Origin: Acidobacteriota bacterium
GTDB taxonomy: Bacteria > Acidobacteriota > Terriglobia > Acidiferrales > UBA7541
Direction: 5' to 3'
Length of the DNA: 6,469 nucleotides
Assembly: GCA_003131705.1 (NCBI GenBank)
Contig: PKUY01000223.1
Location: 1-6,469, forward strand
Positions 1-4,713 of this stretch are shown in pieces. Below the pieces are notes generated by a model. The model did not search any database. It worked only from the letters and a program-made list of their open reading frames with translations, and was not told the DNA's origin. The first letter of the stretch is position 1, and each line of letters opens with the position of its first letter. Both the position numbers and the translations under genes were made by a program.

Positions 1-2
1 AT

Positions 3-473
3 GTGGATGCCCGGCGCGTCGGACTATGGGGCGTGGACATGGGTGGCTATGCCGCGCTTGAAGTGGCCACAAGCGATCCGCGCATCGTGGCTGTGGCGGT
101 TGACGATGCTTACGACGATCCCCGCACCATTTTGCAAATTGAGATCAAGAAATCTGGGCTCACCGTATTGCCAGGAGTTGCCCGTGTGTCGGATTTCGTA
201 TTTCGCATGCTCAACTATTCTTTTCGGAATGAGCCTTCGGTTTCCGCGCGCATTGGAGGGACCGCGGGAATTCCAAAGCTCTTCGTCGAGACGGACGACC
301 GGCCCGCGCTTGCAAACGAAACCGTAAAGTTATTTGCTAAAGCGCCTGACCCGAAACTGCTTTTGCGCGAGAGACTGAGTTACCGCGACATGTCCGATGA
401 CGATCGCAAGAGCTATGAAAGCCAGATCGTCAATTTCTTTCTGCAGAGTATCCCGCCGACCTCCGGCCACTAA
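3..473 (+). CDS. Alpha/beta-hydrolase-fold protein, C-terminal part, catalytic residues apparently lost
   Basis: The reading frame is already open at the left edge, so the N-terminal half and the true start lie outside; 156 residues are visible. The fragment opens with a nucleophile-elbow sequence, LWGVDMGGYAAL, as in dienelactone hydrolase and peptidase-like alpha/beta hydrolases (usual form GxSxGG). The nucleophile position (residue 12 of the fragment, codon 36-38) is Asp. A later strand and acidic turn, IPKLFVETDDRP (residues 90-101), match the usual catalytic-Asp region. Where a GxGH motif is expected, before the last helix, the protein reads RLSYRDMSDDD (124-134). The only His in the fragment is its last residue. 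A standard Ser-His-Asp triad is therefore absent, and a non-catalytic role is inferred. Asp nucleophiles do occur in haloalkane dehalogenases and epoxide hydrolases, but those keep the His. The substrate is unknown. The stop overlaps that of the convergent glycosyltransferase gene. Confidence 0.75.
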   Translation: MDARRVGLWGVDMGGYAALEVATSDPRIVAVAVDDAYDDPRTILQIEIKKSGLTVLPGVARVSDFVFRMLNYSFRNEPSVSARIGGTAGIPKLFVETDDRPALANETVKLFAKAPDPKLLLRERLSYRDMSDDDRKSYESQIVNFFLQSIPPTSGH

Positions 474-2146
474 CGCGCAACCGGACTCGGCCCGATCGGC
501 ACGTACAAAATTCCCATATAGTTTTCGTCCAGCGTTCCGCGGAATCTGCCGAGTTTTCGAATCTCTTCGATGCCACCCGGCGTCGTGAGCACGAGAGCCG
601 CCTCGGGGTCGTCGGGTGACCACTCCGGAAGTTCGCGCTGAAAATAAAATGCGAGTCCGTAATTCCACGAGCGGTTCAGGCGGTAGGTAAAGATTCGATC
701 CGGATGCAGATCGTTGCGCATGAGTTGCGCGTGGGTTCGCGCTGAATAGAAAGCGTCCAGCGCCGGGAGAATTCGCAGATTCGCAGCTTCCACACTGGCA
801 GCCACCAGGAGAATACACAGAGGAACAACGAGATGACGCCGTTGAGAAAACGCCGTCGTGATGAGTACGCCTCCGGCGATCGCGGCCCAAGCGGCGGCAG
901 CAGCTGCGATGTGCGAAGGCAATCCCTCAGCGGTCAGTAAAGGAATTCTTCGCAGTGCAACGAAGGCGGCAATTCCCAGCAAGATCCACGTAAATGCAAT
1001 GCCTCGGAAAATCATACGGGACCTAAAGCGTTCATCTTTGATTGCGCGAGTCGCGGCGACAGAGCACAGCATTGCGAGCGGAGGAATCGCCGGAAGGGCG
1101 TATCCCGGCAGCTTGGATTGCGAAAAGCTGAAGAAAATAAGAGGGAATACAGTCCAGCAAGCGAAAAAGAAACCCGGCGATTTCCTACACGAGTTTTCAC
1201 GCCAGATTCGGCGACCTTCCTCCGCCGTCGGCCACAGAAGCAGGGTCCACGGAAGCAGCGCTAGCACAACGATCGGACCGAAATACCAGAACGGTTGCCG
1301 GTGCTGAAACAGAGGAGTCACATACCGCTGGAAGTTGTGTTGCAGCAGAAAGACGAGCAGAAAATCGGGATTCCGCAGAGCGCAAACAACGTACCAGGGA
1401 AGCGCCACTGCGCAGAATGTGAGAATGGCCAAAGGATGTGCGACGCGAATGGCCGCGCGCCACTGTTTCGTCGCAATCACCCACAGTCCGATTGCTCCAC
1501 CAGCTAGAACGATTGCGGCCGGGCCCTTCGCGAGAACAGCGAAGCCCAGAAAAACGCCGAACAGCAACACCGGCAATTGGTCGCTGCTCGAAACGCGGCG
1601 CTCATCGCGGGTAGCGCCGCGTAAGGCGTCATTCTGACGAAGCACGCACGCAGCGCTCGCCATCGCAAGCGTGATCGAGGAGCTGAACAGCATGTCCGGC
1701 GCCGCCGCACGCGCGAATCCTATCGCCGCGACGCTCGTTGCGAATAGCAGGGGCGCCAGCAGCGCCGGGCTGCGTAAAATATTTTCGTGGTCGTAATGCC
1801 GGGAGCACAGCCAGCCAATTCCGAGCGCAGCCGCGAGCGCGGCAAAGGCAGATGGCAGCCGGGCGGCCCACTCAGCTGGCAGGTGCAGCAGGAAACCCAG
1901 CGCCGCCGCCCAGTAGTAGAGACTCGGCTTCTCAAACCACGGCTGCCCGTAAAGCCTCGGCGTGACCCAATCGCCCGTCTCCGCCATCGCGCGAGCGATC
2001 CATGCGTAGCGCGGCTCGTCGGGACCGACAAGTCCGATCGCGCCTAGATGTCCGAAGAGGCAAACAACGATCACGATTGCCGCGGCCACCAGCGCAGCAA
2101 GCTCTATGCGCGTTGCTCTGTGATCTCGATGGTCGATTTCGATCAA
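470..2146 (-). CDS. GT39/ArnT-type integral-membrane glycosyltransferase
   Basis: This 558-residue protein belongs to the ArnT/PMT-like GT-C superfamily, whose members move a sugar from a polyprenyl-phosphate carrier to a lipid or protein on the periplasmic face. After a first membrane helix (about 15-37) comes the signature loop GPDEPRYAWIARAM (41-54) with the expected catalytic Asp43-Glu44, then GDW..PRLYGQPWFEKPSLYYW (58-79), which closely resembles ArnT. A second acidic site is Asp151 in RAAAPDML. Further family marks are VLAKGP (204-209), ALPWYV (248-253), LLQHNFQRY (267-275) and SKLPGYALPAIP (344-355). I count roughly 12-14 hydrophobic segments up to residue 456, then a soluble tail (459-558). 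The first in-frame start is TTG at 2144-2146; a TAA lies about 11 codons upstream, there is no in-frame ATG near it, and no clear Shine-Dalgarno sequence. In proteobacteria ArnT adds aminoarabinose to lipid A. The donor and acceptor here cannot be told from sequence, though the lipid A genes next door fit a lipid A or LPS acceptor. Confidence 0.9.
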   Translation of the reverse strand: MIEIDHRDHRATRIELAALVAAAIVIVVCLFGHLGAIGLVGPDEPRYAWIARAMAETGDWVTPRLYGQPWFEKPSLYYWAAALGFLLHLPAEWAARLPSAFAALAAALGIGWLCSRHYDHENILRSPALLAPLLFATSVAAIGFARAAAPDMLFSSSITLAMASAACVLRQNDALRGATRDERRVSSSDQLPVLLFGVFLGFAVLAKGPAAIVLAGGAIGLWVIATKQWRAAIRVAHPLAILTFCAVALPWYVVCALRNPDFLLVFLLQHNFQRYVTPLFQHRQPFWYFGPIVVLALLPWTLLLWPTAEEGRRIWRENSCRKSPGFFFACWTVFPLIFFSFSQSKLPGYALPAIPPLAMLCSVAATRAIKDERFRSRMIFRGIAFTWILLGIAAFVALRRIPLLTAEGLPSHIAAAAAAWAAIAGGVLITTAFSQRRHLVVPLCILLVAASVEAANLRILPALDAFYSARTHAQLMRNDLHPDRIFTYRLNRSWNYGLAFYFQRELPEWSPDDPEAALVLTTPGGIEEIRKLGRFRGTLDENYMGILYVPIGPSPVAR

Positions 2147-2167
2147 GGCGAGGTCGAGTCTAGCATC

Positions 2168-2189
2168 GGCCGATTAAAATTTAACGGCC
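2168..2189. promoter_or_regulatory. 22-bp near-palindrome in the divergent promoter region
   Basis: The site consists of GGCCG, a single A, TTAAA, a central A, TTTAA, then CGGCC. The outer 5-bp arms are perfect inverted complements, as are the inner 5-bp AT arms, with one unpaired base on the left side. It lies in the 130-bp gap between the leftward glycosyltransferase and the rightward acyltransferase. Its AT core contains -10-like hexamers on both strands: TAAAAT at 2175-2180 on +, and TTTAAT (reverse of 2173-2178) on -. No convincing -35 accompanies either. It could be an operator controlling both genes or only part of weak promoters; the binding factor is unknown. Confidence 0.35.
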
Positions 2190-2276
2190 TAACGTTGCGG
2201 CCCCCTTTTCTGCATCTCTGCGATGAAAATTTCCTTCTCTAGCGCCGGACTCGAGCCTCCCGCATAATGGCTCGCG

Positions 2277-3182
2277 ATGCGCGAATGGCTCGAGTACGCT
2301 GCCGCCTGGGCGGGAATAAAGTTTCTCGGACTCTTGCCACGGCCCGCTGCCAGATTTCTGGGCGCCGTTTTCGCCTCTGCCGCGTACAAGATTCGGACTC
2401 CCCTGCGGCGTGCGGCGATGTTCAATTTGCGGATGGCCTTTCCCGAGTGGAATGACGCAAAGCGCATACGTGTAATCCACGGCATGATTCGGCAGGTCGG
2501 CTGGATGGCCGGCGAATTCTCGCAGTTTCCAAAATACACGCGCGAGAAGATAGAACGCATCGTCGTTGTCGATGGATTTGAGAACTTCGACGCCGCGCGG
2601 CGGCGAGGCAAAGGAGTCCTGTTCCTGACCGGCCACATGAGCGCGTGGGAGCTCGCTCCCTTCGCCCAAGCTCTCTATGGCTATCCACTGCATTTCCTGG
2701 TGCGGCCGATCACGAATCGCCGCGTGGACGCGCTCATCAACAGCTACCGCTGCTGGTCGGGGAATCAGCCAATCGAGAAGAACCGTTCGGCTCGATCGAT
2801 CCTGAAGGTGCTCGCCGAAGGCGAAACGGTCGGAGTCCTCGCCGATCACAACACGGCGGTCGAAGAACGCGTGTTCGTGAACTTTTTCGGCGTGCCGGCA
2901 TCCACGACGTCAGGACTCGCGCGCATCGCTTTGCGCACGGACGCTGCCGTCGTGCCCGGCTTCCTTTCCTGGGATCGTGGCCGCCGCAAGTATCGCCTGC
3001 GCTTTGAACCTGCCGTGGAACTTGCGCGCACGGAAAACGAAGAAGCTGACATCGTCGAGAACACCGCGCGCTTCACCCGCGTGATCGAAGACCACATTCG
3101 CGCGTATCCCGATCAGTGGATATGGGTTCACAAACGATGGAAGACGCGTCCCTTTGGGGAGAAACCGCTATATCCGTTTTGA
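2277..3182 (+). CDS. Lipid A late acyltransferase, LpxL/HtrB (lysophospholipid acyltransferase) family
   Basis: This 301-residue protein is close in length to E. coli LpxL (306). The family transfers a fatty acyl chain from acyl-ACP to a hydroxyacyl chain of the lipid A precursor at the cytoplasmic face of the inner membrane. The N-terminus (about 1-38) is amphipathic or hydrophobic, as in the membrane-anchoring helix of the family. The catalytic HX4E motif is His120 to Glu125 in LTGHMSAWELAPF. Other family blocks are GVLADHN (186-192), FFGVPASTTSGLARIALRT (203-221) and the C-terminal YPDQWIWVHKRWKTRP (277-292). The ATG at 2277 gives the usual short N-terminus; an earlier ATG at 2267 is in another frame, and no Shine-Dalgarno sequence is evident. 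The gene lies 39 bp upstream of lpxD and probably shares its transcript. LpxL and LpxM roles, or acylation of a different lipid, cannot be separated from sequence, so no symbol is given. Confidence 0.92.
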   Translation: MREWLEYAAAWAGIKFLGLLPRPAARFLGAVFASAAYKIRTPLRRAAMFNLRMAFPEWNDAKRIRVIHGMIRQVGWMAGEFSQFPKYTREKIERIVVVDGFENFDAARRRGKGVLFLTGHMSAWELAPFAQALYGYPLHFLVRPITNRRVDALINSYRCWSGNQPIEKNRSARSILKVLAEGETVGVLADHNTAVEERVFVNFFGVPASTTSGLARIALRTDAAVVPGFLSWDRGRRKYRLRFEPAVELARTENEEADIVENTARFTRVIEDHIRAYPDQWIWVHKRWKTRPFGEKPLYPF

Positions 3183-3210
3183 GGCTTGTTACGGCATCAC
3201 GAACGCAAAA

Positions 3211-3216
3211 GAGAGG
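3211..3216 (+). promoter_or_regulatory. Ribosome binding site that sets the lpxD start
   Basis: GAGAGG lies five bases before the ATG at 3222. It supports that ATG over the in-frame TTG at 3186, which is only 4 bp after the preceding stop and has no comparable site. The shorter protein (340 residues) also matches the usual LpxD length. Confidence 0.65.
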
Positions 3217-3221
3217 CGACA

Positions 3222-4244
3222 ATGACTTGCACCGCCGGTGAACTTGCGCAGCATCTCGGAGCCACGCTCGAAGGGGACGCGCTCGCGACGATCTCAGGCG
3301 TCGCCAGCCCTGAACTTGCCCGCACCGGCGATCTGATCTATCTCGATTCGCCGCGTCATCGAGCGCGCGCTGAAAGCTCCGTCGCCCAATGTGTTATCGC
3401 GAAGCCCGGCGTGCGGCTTGCTCGAAAGACAATTCTGCACGTGAGCGAACCCAAGTTCGCATTCGCGAAAGCTGCTGACCGGCTGCTGCCTAAACATAAT
3501 TTCCCTTCGGCGATTCATCCCACCGCGATCGTATCGCCGGGCGCAAAGATCGCGAAAGGGGTTTTCGTGGGTCCGTATGTAGTCGTCGAAGAAGAAACGG
3601 AAATTGGCCAGGGAACTGTGATCGAAGCGTTTTGTTTTTTGGGTCGGGGCTCGCGCGTCGGAAAGAATTGCCGGCTGCATCCGCGGATCACACTTTACGC
3701 AGGATCACGGCTGGGGGACCGTGTCGAAGTTCATTCCGGCACGGTGATAGGCAGCGACGGATTCGGCTATGTTTTCGGCGAAGGGCGTCACTGGAAATTT
3801 CCTCAGATTGGGAAAATCGAAATTGGCGACGATGTGGAGATCGGCTCGAACACGACGATCGACAGGGGCGCGCTGGGCGTCACCCACGTCGGATCCGGCG
3901 CAAAGATCGACAATCTAGTGCAGATCGCGCACAACGTTGAGATCGGGGAGCATTCCATTCTCGCCGCCCAGACGGGTGTCTCGGGCAGTAGCACCCTCGG
4001 CAAAAATGTCGTCGTTGGCGGCCAGGCGGGCCTGGGTGACCACTGCACCATCGAGGATGGCGCCATGGTTGGCGGTCAGGCCGGAATCTTGCCCGGCAAA
4101 GTAGTCCGTGCAGGGCAGACCGTGTGGGGTACGCCCGCGCGGTCCCTGGAAAAATTCAAAGAGCAGTTCGCATGGTCCGCGCGCGTGCCGGAATTGGCCG
4201 CACGCGTCCGAAAAATGGAAGAAGACACGTCAAGGCGAAAATAG
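3222..4244 (+). CDS. lpxD: UDP-3-O-(3-hydroxyacyl)glucosamine N-acyltransferase LpxD
   Basis: LpxD carries out the third step of lipid A synthesis: it moves a 3-hydroxyacyl chain from ACP to the 2-amino group of UDP-3-O-acylglucosamine in the cytosol, acting as a trimer. The protein has 340 residues (E. coli 341). The N-terminal uridine-binding domain (about 1-90) includes GVASPELARTGDLIYLDSP. A left-handed beta-helix of hexapeptide repeats follows (about 100-290), with the typical GSDGFGYVFGEGRHWKFPQIG and IEIGDDVEIGSNTTIDRGAL. The catalytic His is His237 in QIAHNVEIG (E. coli His239), and His274 in LGDHCTI matches E. coli His276 with the same two-residue offset. A helical, charged C-terminus (about 308-340) resembles the ACP-binding end of the family. 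The start is the ATG behind GAGAGG. The usual neighbours fabZ, lpxA and lpxB are not visible; the gene instead follows an LpxL-type acyltransferase, so it could be the sole copy or a paralogue. Confidence 0.96.
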   Translation: MTCTAGELAQHLGATLEGDALATISGVASPELARTGDLIYLDSPRHRARAESSVAQCVIAKPGVRLARKTILHVSEPKFAFAKAADRLLPKHNFPSAIHPTAIVSPGAKIAKGVFVGPYVVVEEETEIGQGTVIEAFCFLGRGSRVGKNCRLHPRITLYAGSRLGDRVEVHSGTVIGSDGFGYVFGEGRHWKFPQIGKIEIGDDVEIGSNTTIDRGALGVTHVGSGAKIDNLVQIAHNVEIGEHSILAAQTGVSGSSTLGKNVVVGGQAGLGDHCTIEDGAMVGGQAGILPGKVVRAGQTVWGTPARSLEKFKEQFAWSARVPELAARVRKMEEDTSRRK

Positions 4245-4338
4245 TGCGACGCGGTGTGGGCAATTTCATCCCCTCGGAATTACGCCGCGCCGAGCGAACC
4301 CTTCGTTTTACCTTCGCCGCACTGAGGGCCGTTAGGTG

Positions 4339-4358
4339 CGCCGGGAATCTGGCGTTTT
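4339..4358 (+). terminator. Candidate intrinsic terminator after lpxD
   Basis: CGCCGG (4339-4344) and CTGGCG (4349-4354) form a 6-bp stem with one G-T wobble and a GAAT tetraloop, directly followed by TTTT. It lies 94 bp after the lpxD stop and would end the acyltransferase-lpxD transcript. The U tract is short, so termination may be partial. The CTGG of the right arm can instead pair with CCAG at 4361-4364. Confidence 0.5.
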
Positions 4359-4380
4359 AACCAGATCGCCGAAGGGGTAG

Positions 4381-4515
4381 ATGCCTGTAGCGGAGGGGAG
4401 ACGCCACTTTGTCTTCTTCCGTGTTTTTTTCTCGGGCAGCCTCTTATGCTTCGGCATCATCTCACTATGGGGTCTTTACGGTGGCAATGGCCGCGTGTTT
4501 TCAGTTGACCTCTAG
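4381..4515 (+). CDS. Possible 44-residue single-pass membrane microprotein
   Basis: An ATG at 4381 opens a 44-codon frame ending with TAG at 4513-4515. The segment GAAGGGG at 4371-4377 gives a Shine-Dalgarno-like AAGG with about five bases to the ATG. The product starts with a basic stretch (Arg7, Arg8, His9, Arg14). A Phe-rich hydrophobic run with a core from about residue 15 to 32 (VFFSGSLLCFGIISLWGL) could span the membrane, and a short polar tail GGNGRVFSVDL follows. I recognise no family. It lies between the candidate lpxD terminator and the promoter of the cyclase, whose -35 box sits inside its last codons. It could be a real small membrane protein, the remnant of a longer gene, or chance. 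The frame, ribosome site and hydrophobicity support it; homologues have not been checked. Confidence 0.35.
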   Translation: MPVAEGRRHFVFFRVFFSGSLLCFGIISLWGLYGGNGRVFSVDL

Positions 4516-4534
4516 GGCCGTTACAAAAGATAAT
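4505..4534 (+). promoter_or_regulatory. Sigma70-like promoter upstream of the squalene-hopene cyclase gene
   Basis: TTGACC (4505-4510, five of six matches to TTGACA) is followed after 18 bp by GATAAT (4529-4534, five of six matches to TATAAT). The start of transcription would be near 4541. It lies downstream of the candidate terminator and in the least GC-rich part of the window, which suits an independent cyclase transcript with a leader of about 170 nt. Confidence 0.5.
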
Positions 4535-4540
4535 AACAAT

Positions 4541-4713
4541 GATGGCAAGTCCGTAACTAACTGCAAAGCCGGGAGATTGGGGGACACCTCTTTTTTGGGA
4601 GATGTTCGTGCCTTCCGGAACCCACTGAAGCCGACCTCGAAGAGACTGAAGCTGGGACGATTGGGTCATGTCGAGGCAGGCTCAACAGTGACGATAAATG
4701 TCTGAGGGGGTTG
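4541..4713 (+). promoter_or_regulatory. Long 5' leader of the cyclase gene with a foldable segment
   Basis: Between the predicted transcription start and the cyclase ATG lie about 170 nt without a convincing gene. Positions 4629-4682 can fold into an extended hairpin: AGCC/GGCT (4629-4632 with 4679-4682), a 2x2 internal loop, CCTCGA/TCGAGG (4635-4640 with 4671-4676), a 3x3 internal loop, and GACT/GGTC (4644-4647 with 4664-4667, one G-T pair). A direct repeat GGGAGAT occurs at 4571-4577 and 4597-4603. I recognise no known riboswitch class. The leader could be regulatory or simply untranslated spacer. Confidence 0.3.
4704..4710 (+). promoter_or_regulatory. Ribosome binding site of the cyclase gene
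   Basis: GAGGGGG ends three bases before the ATG at 4714, a slightly tight but usable spacing if GAGG is the pairing core. It favours that ATG; the TTG immediately before it (4711) is in the same frame and would change the protein by only one residue. Confidence 0.6.

Noticed and set aside
330..890. Minus-strand open frame of 186 codons over the hydrolase and glycosyltransferase 3' ends
   Set aside because: It overlaps both real genes in other frames and encodes a low-complexity Arg/Ser/Gly-rich product.
2181..2849. Minus-strand open frame of 222 codons covering the first half of the LpxL-type gene and the intergenic gap
   Set aside because: It opposes a gene with intact family motifs, shows no recognisable domain and would destroy the divergent promoter layout.
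3186..3221. Longer lpxD from the TTG at 3186
   Set aside because: No ribosome site, a non-family N-terminal extension of 12 residues, and a better ATG with GAGAGG downstream.
4562..4570. TGCAAAGCC resembling the conserved GCAAAGCC of c-di-GMP-I (GEMM) riboswitches
   Set aside because: The flanking elements of that class, including the GCGGGG-UUACC receptor side and the matching stems, are not found nearby.
4409..4705. Open frame of 98 codons from a TTG in the gap before the cyclase
   Set aside because: It starts at TTG without a ribosome site, has a Ser/Lys/Asn-mixed product with no motif, and runs through the predicted promoter and leader.
4561..4713. Upstream in-frame extension of the cyclase (about 51 stop-free codons before the ATG)
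   Set aside because: It contains no ATG or supported start and no cyclase-like sequence; the ATG at 4714 has a clear ribosome site.
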